NCBI RefSeq assembly: GCF_042408365.1 | Contig: NZ_JBHOQJ010000210.1 | Location: forward strand, 1 to 25,060 | Length of the DNA stretch: 25,060 nucleotides | From: Thermoflexus sp042408365 | GTDB lineage: Bacteria; Chloroflexota; Anaerolineae; Thermoflexales; Thermoflexaceae | Direction of reading: 5' to 3' | Shown: piece by piece, positions 15,360-23,224 of the stretch | Layout: each line of letters begins with the position of its first letter | Position numbering within the stretch: position 1 is the first letter of the stretch | Notes under the pieces: generated by a model | Told to the model about the DNA's origin: nothing | The model's database searches: none | What the model saw: only the letters and a program-made list of their open reading frames with translations | Translations under genes and position numbers: made by a program

Positions 15360-16811
15360 TTAAAAGGCCTGAGCCGCCAGCTGAGCCAGCAGGTAAAGAG
15401 GATATACAAACACTGTGAGCAACAACACCCCAGCCACCGTAAACCAGAGGGTGAAACGGGCCGGGCGGGAGATCGGGACCGGTTGCGCCTCCTCTGGCGA
15501 GCGGTCCACGTACATCGCCCGGGCTACCATGATGTAATAATAGAACGCTACCATAGCATTCAGCACCCCAGCGATCGCCAGCCAGAGCAACCCGCTCTCA
15601 ATGGCGGCCGCGAAGACAAACAGCTTGGCGAAGAAACCGACCAGCGGTGGGATCCCCCCTAGAGAGAGAAGGGCCGCCAGCATGGCCAGGGCCAGCCCCG
15701 GGGAACGCCGGGAGAGCCCGGCCAGATCCCGGATCTCCTCGCTCCCGGTCACATTCGTCATAATCACGGCGACAGCGAAGGCGGCGATATTCGTTAAGGT
15801 GTAAATCCCCAGATAGAAGATCGAGGCGGCGACCCCCAGCGGGCTGGCCGCGGCGATCCCGATCAGGATGTAACCGGCCTGAGCAATGCTGGAATAGGCC
15901 AGCAGCCGCTTGAGGTTGCGCTGCGGGATGGCCAGGAGATTCCCCACCGTCATGGTGACAAAGGCGAGGGCCGCCATGATGGCCACCCAATTTCCCTGAG
16001 CCGCCGGGAACGCTTCGATCATCGCCCGGATCAGGACCGCGAACCCGGCTGCTTTCGAGGCGACTGAGATGAAAGCCGTCACCGGCGTCGGCGCCCCCTC
16101 ATAGACGTCGGGGGTCCAGAAGTGGAAGGGAACGGCGGAGACCTTAAAGCCGAAGCCGACCAGGACCAGCAGGAGGGCGGCCATTGCGGCAGGAGCCGGC
16201 AACCCGGCCATGGCCTGGGCGATTCGAGCGTAAGCGATCTCCCCGGTGAAGCCATACAGCAGGGCCAGGCCATAAAGCATGATGGTGGAGCTGAAAACAC
16301 CGAACAGGAAATACTTCAAACCGGCCTCCGCCGAGCGCGGTGTGTCTCGCAGATATCCGGCCAGCAAATACAGAGCGATCCCTACCGTCTCCAACGCCAA
16401 ATACAGTGTCACCAGGTTGGCCGCCGCCCCCATGAGACCCATCCCTAGGATGGAGGCCAGCAGAAGCACATAGTATTCGCCGCTTTGACGAAGCGGTCGG
16501 AAATCCATGGAGATGGCCACCGTGAGGATCCCGGAGAGCAGGAAGATCACGCGGAACAGCATCGCTGCCAAATCTGCCCGCACGGAGCTCCCAAAGGCTT
16601 CATAAGGAACTGCTGTCCCGCCGACGAACTGAGCCGCTTGGATCCCGGTCACCCCCAGAGCCGCCGCCATCCCGCCGATGGCCCAATAGCCCAGCTCCCG
16701 CTTGCGTCCCTCCGGAAGCCACGCATCGACCGCCATCATGAGAGCGGCCGCCCCCACCAACACGATCTCCGGCAGGACGGCCCAGAGATGCGCCCACCAC
16801 GATAACTCCAT
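15360..16811 (-). CDS. nuoN: NADH-quinone oxidoreductase subunit N
   Basis: The protein has 483 residues (E. coli NuoN 485), an antiporter-like subunit with about 14 membrane helices that pumps protons in the complex I membrane arm. The key charged residues are all present: E141 in LYLALETVGIALY, K223 in GFGFKVSAVPFHFW, K253 in SVASKAAGFAV, and K396 in VGFFAKLFVF. PFHFWTPDVYEGAPTPVTAF is the family signature. The ATG has GGAG a few bases upstream. It is the last gene of the nuo cluster, 32 bases after the divergent nuoM. No terminator is evident behind it. Confidence 0.96.
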   Translation of the reverse strand: MELSWWAHLWAVLPEIVLVGAAALMMAVDAWLPEGRKRELGYWAIGGMAAALGVTGIQAAQFVGGTAVPYEAFGSSVRADLAAMLFRVIFLLSGILTVAISMDFRPLRQSGEYYVLLLASILGMGLMGAAANLVTLYLALETVGIALYLLAGYLRDTPRSAEAGLKYFLFGVFSSTIMLYGLALLYGFTGEIAYARIAQAMAGLPAPAAMAALLLVLVGFGFKVSAVPFHFWTPDVYEGAPTPVTAFISVASKAAGFAVLIRAMIEAFPAAQGNWVAIMAALAFVTMTVGNLLAIPQRNLKRLLAYSSIAQAGYILIGIAAASPLGVAASIFYLGIYTLTNIAAFAVAVIMTNVTGSEEIRDLAGLSRRSPGLALAMLAALLSLGGIPPLVGFFAKLFVFAAAIESGLLWLAIAGVLNAMVAFYYYIMVARAMYVDRSPEEAQPVPISRPARFTLWFTVAGVLLLTVFVYPLYLLAQLAAQAF

Positions 16812-16843
16812 CGGTCACTCCTCCTCTACGTGCGCTGGGATCT

Positions 16844-18403
16844 CTAACGGATGGAAGCGACCATCGCCCCCTGCAGCAGGGCGGCGATGGGTTCCACACC
16901 GGTTTGGATCAAATCCGTCATCACCCGTGGGAAGACCCCGATCAGAACAAACCATACCGCCAGCGTGACGATGGCCACCTTGTCCAAGACGGTCACATCA
17001 TGCACATGGGGGTATCGGCTCCGATCCAGCTCCCCGAAGAAGGTGGCCTGGAGCGCCCGCAGGATGTAGGCGGCCGACAGGGCAATGCTGGGCACGGCCA
17101 GGATCGCTACCCAAGGATACCACCACGCCGTATCCCGAGCGGCCCAGATCCCCGCAAAGACCTGGAATTCCGCCACAAAGCCGGAGAACCCCGGCATCCC
17201 CATCGCCACCAGGCCGCCCAAGATGAAGCCCAGGGTCGCCATGGGCATCGCCCGGGCGAACCCGCCCAGGTGGGCCAGGTAGCGGGTATGGGCCTGATCG
17301 TAGACCATCCCCACCACGGCGAACAGGATCGCCGCCATCACCCCGTGGGAGAACATCTGGAGCACCGCCCCGGTCAGGCCCGTTGTGTTCATCGCCGCGA
17401 ACCCGATGGTGACAAAGGCCATATGACCGATGCTGGAGAAGGCGATCACGTATTTGAGATCCTCCTGCACCAATGAGATCGCCGCGGAATAAAGGGCGGC
17501 CACCACCGCCAGGAAGACCACCACCGGCAGCCAATAGATCGCCCCCCCAGGCATCAACTCAATCCCCACCCGCAGCGCGCTGTAGGCGCCGACCTTCATC
17601 ACCACCCCAGCCAGGAACATGGAGCCCGCCGTCGGCGCTGCGGAGTGGCCATCGGGCACCCAGTTATGGAACGGCCACAGGCCGGCGGTCACCGCGAAGC
17701 CCAGGAAGACCGGCAGGAACCAGAGGTAATCAAAACGCACCGTCTGGCCGAACACCTCAACGGTCCGCGCGAAGGCGCCGCGGGCCGCGAGCTCCCGCAA
17801 CACATCCATATCGAAGGTGCGGATCGGAGAGACGAAGTAAAGGGCCAGAGCACCCACCAGGGCGATGATGGAGCCCACCAGGGTGTAGAGGACCAGCTTC
17901 ATCGCCGCGTATTCTTTACGGGTGGAGCCCCAGATGGCGATCAGGAAATACTTGGGGAAGATGGCGATCTCGTAGAAGAAGAACAGCAGCACGAGGTTCC
18001 GGGCCACAAAGACTCCCATGATGCCGCTGGCCAGGAGCAACATGAAGGCAAACAGCTCATGGGGGCGATCCTCGATGTTCCATGACACCAGCACCCCGGT
18101 AAAGAGCACAAGGGCGGAGAGCAAGACCAGAGGAAGGCTCACCCCATCCACACCGACATAGTAGTGGATCCCCAGCTGGGGCAGCCACGAGATCCGCTCC
18201 ACAAATTGATAGCCCCCAACGGAGCGGTCATAGGCCACAAAGGCCCAGAGAGCCAGCAGCAATGTGAAACCGGAGACGGCGGCCGCGAAGACCCGCGCCG
18301 CCTCCTTCTGATGGCGCGGGATCAGCAGAATGAGAAGCGCCCCCACCAGGGGTGTGAACACAATGAAGCTGAGAATCGGGATGGGCACCGATGGGATCGT
18401 CAT
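16844..18403 (-). CDS. nuoM: second, divergent NADH-quinone oxidoreductase subunit M
   Basis: The protein has 519 residues and a complete antiporter-like fold. It keeps the helix-5 glutamate E145 (FFFYEIAIFP), the helix-8 lysine K270 (VVMKVGAYS), H353 and E412. The central lysine that other NuoM proteins have in the KVP-WPFH segment is T239 here (FAVTAGLWPFHNWVPDGH). A lysine not seen in the sister copy appears at K151 in FPKYFLI. This class of NuoM, with an AGLWPFH segment, is recognisable in other bacteria with duplicated NuoM. AGGAG lies 8 bases before the ATG. It sits between the canonical nuoM and nuoN. It probably forms a fourth pumping subunit in the arm (see NuoL), though it could instead be an alternative NuoM. 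Confidence 0.93.
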   Translation of the reverse strand: MTIPSVPIPILSFIVFTPLVGALLILLIPRHQKEAARVFAAAVSGFTLLLALWAFVAYDRSVGGYQFVERISWLPQLGIHYYVGVDGVSLPLVLLSALVLFTGVLVSWNIEDRPHELFAFMLLLASGIMGVFVARNLVLLFFFYEIAIFPKYFLIAIWGSTRKEYAAMKLVLYTLVGSIIALVGALALYFVSPIRTFDMDVLRELAARGAFARTVEVFGQTVRFDYLWFLPVFLGFAVTAGLWPFHNWVPDGHSAAPTAGSMFLAGVVMKVGAYSALRVGIELMPGGAIYWLPVVVFLAVVAALYSAAISLVQEDLKYVIAFSSIGHMAFVTIGFAAMNTTGLTGAVLQMFSHGVMAAILFAVVGMVYDQAHTRYLAHLGGFARAMPMATLGFILGGLVAMGMPGFSGFVAEFQVFAGIWAARDTAWWYPWVAILAVPSIALSAAYILRALQATFFGELDRSRYPHVHDVTVLDKVAIVTLAVWFVLIGVFPRVMTDLIQTGVEPIAALLQGAMVASIR

Positions 18404-18444
18404 CCCTCACGCTCCTGAGATGGGATCAGGACAGCCGAAGCAGA

Positions 18445-19989
18445 TCATCCGAATAGCCGCGTCAGGGCAGCGTTCAGGGTGGGCACAATCCACGCCGGCC
18501 ACAGACCTGTGAGCAACATCAAGGCCATCAAAGGGGCCACCGCCAGGATCTCCCGCGCGTTCACCTCCGGCAGACGTGCCCAACGGGGGTTCAGCGGCCC
18601 GTGGAGGACCTTCTGGATCGCTTTCATAATAAAGGCTCCGGTGATCAGCAGCCCCAGCATAGCGATCGCGGTGAGGGCGGTGAACACCGGCCAGGACCCC
18701 TGCACCACCATATACTCCGCCACAAACCCGGCCAGGCCGGGCAGGCCGACCGAAGCCATCGCGCAATAAATCAGGATCCCCCCATACACCGGCATCCGCG
18801 TCCACAATCCGCCGTACGCCTCCAGGTCTCGCGTGTGGGTCCGGTCATACACCACCCCGACCAGGGCGAACATGGCTGCGGAGGAGAGGCCGTGGGCGAA
18901 GAGCTGCAGGGCCGCCCCGTTCACGGCGATCAGCGCGTGATCTCGGATCACCGGGTTGCCCAGGGCATAGCCGGCCACAGCGATCCCTAGCACCACAAAG
19001 CCCATGTGGTTCACCGAGGAATAAGCCACCAGCCGTTTGAAGTCCCGCTGGCCTAAAGCGGCATACGCCCCGAAGACGATGGCGGCAGTCGCGAGCAGGG
19101 CCAGGGCAAAGGCGAAACGGGCGGATTCCGCCGGGAAGAGCGGGAACACAATGCGCAGGAAACCGTAAGCGCCCAGCTTCAACAGGATCCCAGCCAAGAT
19201 CATCGACCCTGCCGTCGGGGCTTCCGTATGGGCATCCGGCAACCAGGTGTGGAAGGGCCACACCGGCACCTTAATGGCGAAGGCCACCACGAAGGCCCAG
19301 AAGACGATCGCCTTCACCACCTCCACAGGAACCCCCACCAGGGTCCCTTGGAGGGCGGGCCAGCGCTGGCTGATCTCCAGTAGATCAAAGGTTCCCCCTT
19401 GGGTTCCGCCCAGGGCCGCCCAGATCAGCTGGATGCCCAGCAGAAGCCCGAGGGAGCCGGCCATGGTGTAGAGGATAAACTTCAGCGCCGCGTAATGTCG
19501 TCGCTCGGGCGCCCCCCAATTGTTAATTAGGAAATACATCGGCACCAGCCCCAGCTCCCAGAACAGGAAGAACAGCAACAAGTCCAGGCTGACAAAGACG
19601 CCCAGGATCCCGGTCTCTAGAGCTAGAAAGAGCGCGAAATAGGTCCGCGGATCTTCAGTAATGTTAAAGGATATCAGAACCCCTAGGGGGGTTAATAGGG
19701 CGGTCAGAAAAATCAGCATGACGCTCAGGCCATCGACCCCTAGGTAATAGCTGGCGTTGACCTGAGGGAACCACACCGTCCGCTCCACGAACTGGAAGCC
19801 GGGCCGGTTGGGGTCGAGGTTCAGCCAAAGCCAGGCGGACAGGGCGAGCGGGATCAGGCTGAAGAAGACGGCCAGCCCCCGGTGCAAACGGATGCTGTCC
19901 CGCGGAGTCAGGGCAATGATCCCCGCGCCCAGCAACGGGATGAAGGTGATCAGCGTCAGGATCGGAATCGGTTGCCCGAAAAGCGTCAT
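18445..19989 (-). CDS. nuoM: NADH-quinone oxidoreductase subunit M, canonical copy
   Basis: The protein has 514 residues, an antiporter-like proton pump of complex I. It has all the expected residues: E145 (LFWELGLVPMYFLI), K240 (FAIKVPVWPFHTWLPDAH), K271 (ILLKLGAYGF), H366 (FAHGLSS) and E425 (GFVAEYMV). The start at 19987-19989 is preceded by GGGGGA about 8 bases away. An upstream in-frame ATG at 20007 has no ribosome site. It follows nuoL by 34 bases and precedes the divergent nuoM by 41 bases. Clear differences between the two NuoM proteins through the active segments show an old duplication. Confidence 0.96.
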   Translation of the reverse strand: MTLFGQPIPILTLITFIPLLGAGIIALTPRDSIRLHRGLAVFFSLIPLALSAWLWLNLDPNRPGFQFVERTVWFPQVNASYYLGVDGLSVMLIFLTALLTPLGVLISFNITEDPRTYFALFLALETGILGVFVSLDLLLFFLFWELGLVPMYFLINNWGAPERRHYAALKFILYTMAGSLGLLLGIQLIWAALGGTQGGTFDLLEISQRWPALQGTLVGVPVEVVKAIVFWAFVVAFAIKVPVWPFHTWLPDAHTEAPTAGSMILAGILLKLGAYGFLRIVFPLFPAESARFAFALALLATAAIVFGAYAALGQRDFKRLVAYSSVNHMGFVVLGIAVAGYALGNPVIRDHALIAVNGAALQLFAHGLSSAAMFALVGVVYDRTHTRDLEAYGGLWTRMPVYGGILIYCAMASVGLPGLAGFVAEYMVVQGSWPVFTALTAIAMLGLLITGAFIMKAIQKVLHGPLNPRWARLPEVNAREILAVAPLMALMLLTGLWPAWIVPTLNAALTRLFG

Positions 19990-20023
19990 CGTTCGTTCCC
20001 CCCACATTGAAAGGAGTGGTTGT

Positions 20024-22168
20024 TCAGAACCCTCGGAACATCGGGGCCACGGTGTAAAGGACGATGAAGCCCAGGATGCCCAGGACCACTACCAGCAGAT
20101 AGTTCTGAACCAGGCCGGTCTGCAGCGCTCGCAGTTCGCGCCCAGCAGCCTTCACGGCCTCCCCGATCCCATCGCCGATGCCGTTGACCACCACCCGGTC
20201 GAAAAGGCGCAATGCGCTTCCCATCGACCAGACCGCATCGGCGACCCCGTGGAGGAAGCCGTCGATGAGCACACGATCCATAAAGAAGGCCACGGCCCGC
20301 TCCGCCAGCCATAACGTCGGGCGAACGAACACAACCTGGTAGAGATCATCGATATACCAACGATTCTTCAGGAAGAGATAGATCGGCCCGAGGCGGATCA
20401 GGGGATCGGGCTCGCCGGCGGCCAGGGGTCGACGGGCATAAACGGCCCAGCCCAACAGGAGCCCCGTCAGGGCGATGAGGGAGGAGATCACAACCGGCAT
20501 CGGATTAAATGGCAGCGCTTCAGGATGCTCCAAAAGGGTTCCGCCGACGAACTCGTGGAACCAGTTGCCCCCGGTGAGCGCGGCCAAGCCAGGGAACCCT
20601 TCCGGTACTCCCACGTAACCACCAAAGATGGCGAAGAAAGCCAGGAAGACGAGGGGGAAGATCATCGAGCTCGGGCTCTCCTCGGCATGGGCCGCCGCGG
20701 CCGTTCGAGGCTCCCCGAGGAACGTCAGAGCAATCTGCCGCATGGTGTAGAAGCCGGTGAGGATCGCTGCTGCCGCCAGCAGCAGGAAGACCAACAGCGG
20801 CAACAGCTCGCCCTTCTCAAAGGCGCCGTGGAAAGCCTCCCCCAGGATCTCATCCTTGCTCCAGAAACCGGCGGTGATCAGGGGGAAGCCCGCCAGGGCC
20901 AGCCCGCCCGCTACGAAGGTCCAGAAGGTCACCGGCATGCGCCGGGCCAGGCCGCCCATATTGAACATATCGTTCGGATCGAAGGGCTCCTCATGGCCAT
21001 GCCCATGTCCTGCGTGATGATGTCCATGCTCCACCGCGTGAATGACCGAACCGGAGCCCAGGAAGAGGAGGGCTTTGAAGAAAGCGTGAGTCAGCAGATG
21101 GAAGGCTGCGGCCACATAAGCGCCGATGCCCACCGCAGCCAGCATGTAGCCCAGTTGGGAGATCGTGGAATACGCCAGCACCCGCTTGATGTCGTTCTGG
21201 GCCACCCCCATCGTGGCCGCCATGAACGCCGTGAACGCGCCGATGAGCGCCACCACCCAAAAGGCTGTCTCCCCGCCCAGGCCGTGCTGGCCCGCCTGGA
21301 GCAACGGGAACATGCGGATCGTCGTATAGACACCTGCCGAGACCATCGTCGCAGCGTGGATCATCGCGCTGACCGGCGTGGGCCCTTCCATCGCGTCCGG
21401 CAACCATACGTGCAGTGGGAACTGCGCGCTCTTCCCCACAGTGCCGGCGAAAAGCAACAAGGAGGCAAGGGCCGCTACGGAGAGCCCGGCCACATAAGAG
21501 GGTGTCTCCGCCAGCGCCTTCAAGGTCTCCGGGCTGCGAAGGATATCGTGGAAGTTCAGCGTCCCGGTCTGGGCGTAAAGGTAAGCGATGCCCAGCAGCA
21601 TCAGCACGTCGCCCACCCGCGTGGTCATGAAGGCCTTCACAGCGGCGCGGTAAGCCGAAGGCTTCCGGTACCAGAAGCCGATCAGGGCATAGGAGCAGAA
21701 GCCCATCACCTCCCAGCCGATGAACAGCATCAGGAGGTTGTCGGCCACCACGAGGAGCAGCATCGCTGCTTCGAACAGGGAAAGCAGCGCGAAGAAGCGG
21801 CTGTAATGGGGGTCCCCCGCCATATACCCCACGCTGTAAATGAAGATCATGAGCGAAACCAGGGGGACCATAAACAGCATCACCGCTCCCAGCGGGTCCA
21901 CCAGCACCCCGAACTCCAGAGGGCGAGGTCCAACCGGAAGCCAGGGGATGCGGATGGCGATTGGCTGCTCCCCCAGATGCTCCATCCGGATGGCATTCCA
22001 GAACACAATCTGGGAGAGGACGAAGGAGATCGCCACCGAGAGGATGGCGAGGGTATGGCTGAGGCGCTTCCAACGGTTTGTGAACAACGCGATCAGGCCG
22101 AACGCGATGAAGGGCGGCCAAGGGATCAGAGCGACCAGCAAGGGCAGAAGCGTTCCCTGGGTCTCCAT
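20024..22168 (-). CDS. nuoL: NADH-quinone oxidoreductase subunit L with extended lateral helix
   Basis: The protein has 714 residues, about 100 more than E. coli NuoL. Pump residues are present: E153 (FIGWEVMG), K246 (GTVGKSAQFPLHVWLPDAM), H356, H361 and K365 (FHLLTHAFFKALLF), and K438 (FWSKDE). Two additions explain much of the length. One is a His-rich loop at 377-395 with eight histidines. The other is in the C-terminal amphipathic helix HL, where residues 630-655 are followed by a similar 26-residue segment 656-681 (10 identities, both beginning DRV) before the usual LQTGLVQNY anchor. HL runs along the other pumping subunits, so a longer HL fits an arm with one more subunit. The gene is 19 bases after nuoK. 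Confidence 0.96.
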   Translation of the reverse strand: METQGTLLPLLVALIPWPPFIAFGLIALFTNRWKRLSHTLAILSVAISFVLSQIVFWNAIRMEHLGEQPIAIRIPWLPVGPRPLEFGVLVDPLGAVMLFMVPLVSLMIFIYSVGYMAGDPHYSRFFALLSLFEAAMLLLVVADNLLMLFIGWEVMGFCSYALIGFWYRKPSAYRAAVKAFMTTRVGDVLMLLGIAYLYAQTGTLNFHDILRSPETLKALAETPSYVAGLSVAALASLLLFAGTVGKSAQFPLHVWLPDAMEGPTPVSAMIHAATMVSAGVYTTIRMFPLLQAGQHGLGGETAFWVVALIGAFTAFMAATMGVAQNDIKRVLAYSTISQLGYMLAAVGIGAYVAAAFHLLTHAFFKALLFLGSGSVIHAVEHGHHHAGHGHGHEEPFDPNDMFNMGGLARRMPVTFWTFVAGGLALAGFPLITAGFWSKDEILGEAFHGAFEKGELLPLLVFLLLAAAAILTGFYTMRQIALTFLGEPRTAAAAHAEESPSSMIFPLVFLAFFAIFGGYVGVPEGFPGLAALTGGNWFHEFVGGTLLEHPEALPFNPMPVVISSLIALTGLLLGWAVYARRPLAAGEPDPLIRLGPIYLFLKNRWYIDDLYQVVFVRPTLWLAERAVAFFMDRVLIDGFLHGVADAVWSMGSALRLFDRVVVNGIGDGIGEAVKAAGRELRALQTGLVQNYLLVVVLGILGFIVLYTVAPMFRGF
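20126..20281 (-). repeat. 26-residue tandem duplication inside nuoL (lateral helix)
   Basis: Codons 630-655 and 656-681 of nuoL encode two similar amphipathic segments. They share D-R-V at the start, glycines at unit positions 8, 12 and 21, Ala-Val at 16-17 and Leu-Arg at 24-25. The copies have diverged, so the duplication is old. It is coding and in frame. Confidence 0.75.
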
Positions 22169-22187
22169 CCGTCTCCACCTCGGAGGG

Positions 22188-22496
22188 TTAGCCTTTCAGA
22201 AGGTCGATGTTCTCCACATCAACGGTCTCGCGGTTGCGATAAATGCTGATGATCAACGCCAGGCCGGCAGCGGCCTCCGCAGCGGCCACCACCAACACAA
22301 ACAGAGCGAAGACCTGACCGGTGGTGGCGGTGGGGTGCAGATACCGCCAGAACGCCACCAGGCTCAGGTTCACCGCGTTTAACATCAGCTCGATGGCCAT
22401 CAGGATCGCGATCGCGTTCCGTCGGGCCAGTACCCCATAAACGCCTATGCAAAACAACGCCGTCGCCACCAGCAAATACCAGGTCAACGGAACCAT
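22188..22496 (-). CDS. nuoK: NADH-quinone oxidoreductase subunit K
   Basis: The protein has 102 residues (E. coli NuoK 100), three membrane helices in the proton path near the quinone end of complex I. Both conserved glutamates are there: E36 in ILMAIELMLNAVNL and E74 in VVAAAEAAAGLAL. The ATG at 22494-22496 has GGAGG 7 bases upstream. The frame stays open for 26 codons more, but that part is Arg/Pro-rich and not NuoK-like. nuoJ and nuoK usually touch or overlap; here about 200 bases separate them. Confidence 0.96.
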   Translation of the reverse strand: MVPLTWYLLVATALFCIGVYGVLARRNAIAILMAIELMLNAVNLSLVAFWRYLHPTATTGQVFALFVLVVAAAEAAAGLALIISIYRNRETVDVENIDLLKG

Positions 22497-22698
22497 ATGC
22501 GAACCTCCAGGCCGGATGCAGCGTGTTCGAGCGGGTTCGGGCTGCGCGCCGCGGCGATCCCGCTCCCATCCCAAGCCTTTTCTGCTTCCGCTCTACAGGA
22601 GAGCGGGAAGTTCAGCACCAAGGAGAGGAATCGGCCTTCCAGCCAGCGACCGCGCAGGCCCGGACCGTAGGCACCGCCCTATCCCGCAAGGATACTGG
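22497..22698 (-). other. structured non-coding spacer between nuoJ and nuoK
   Basis: This 202-base gap has no convincing gene. It holds two hairpins. GAGCGGG (22529-22535) pairs with CCCGCTC (22559-22565) around an inner GCTGCG/CGCGGC stem. CTTCCGCTCT (22585-22594) pairs with AGAGCGGGAAG (22600-22610) with one bulged G. Neither has a T run. I see no good promoter. A processing or stability element, or the remnant of a lost insertion, would fit. Confidence 0.45.
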
Positions 22699-23199
22699 CT
22701 ATCGTTTCTCCCGGGCGATGAAAATCGCCCCGACCAACGCGGCCAGGATCATCACGGAGGCCAACTCAAAGGGCAGCGCGAATTGGTTCGGGTCCACCAG
22801 GGAGCGGCCCAGGGCCTCGATGGCATCCGCTGGGACTCCGGAGGCTGTCTGAGGCCATGGGAAGCCCGCCACCACTGGAGCGAGGAGGACAAAAAAGAGC
22901 CCGGCGATCACAGCGGCTGCCAGGCTCTGGTTGTTCAGCGGGGGTCCCGGGTTCCGGGCCATCCCCCGGGTCAGCATCACGGCGAAGATAATCAAGATCG
23001 AGATCGCCCCAATATAAATGAGAACCTGAACCCCGGCCAGGAACTCCGCTTCTAAGAGGATGAAGAGACCGGCCACCCCGACCAGGGAGAGGATCAGATA
23101 GAGGACCGCGTGGAAAAGATGCCGGCTGAGGACAGTCAGCAAGCCTGCCCCCAGGGTCAGGATCGCGAACAGGATGAAAACCGCCTCGATGATGCTCAT
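22699..23199 (-). CDS. nuoJ: NADH-quinone oxidoreductase subunit J
   Basis: The protein has 166 residues with five membrane helices. The conserved helix-3 segment GVQVLIYIGAISILIIF (56-72), with its pi-bulge region and Tyr62, identifies NuoJ, which lies between NuoA/NuoH and NuoK in the arm and moves during coupling. I chose the ATG at 23197-23199, with AAGGAG about 10 bases upstream, over the GTG at 23206-23208, which abuts the ribosome site. The gene is 25 bases after nuoH. The usual nuoI between H and J is missing. Confidence 0.94.
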   Translation of the reverse strand: MSIIEAVFILFAILTLGAGLLTVLSRHLFHAVLYLILSLVGVAGLFILLEAEFLAGVQVLIYIGAISILIIFAVMLTRGMARNPGPPLNNQSLAAAVIAGLFFVLLAPVVAGFPWPQTASGVPADAIEALGRSLVDPNQFALPFELASVMILAALVGAIFIAREKR

Positions 23200-23224
23200 C
23201 GCCTGCACGCTCCTTCGAGTCTAT

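Noticed and set aside
20525..22249. 574-codon open frame on the + strand
   Set aside because: It lies fully antisense to nuoL, is rich in Arg, Gln, His and Gly, and has no family resemblance. It is a by-product of GC-rich codon use in nuoL.
22497..22574. 26-codon N-terminal extension of nuoK
   Set aside because: It is Arg/Pro-rich and hydrophilic, unlike any NuoK, and a GGAGG site precedes the internal ATG.
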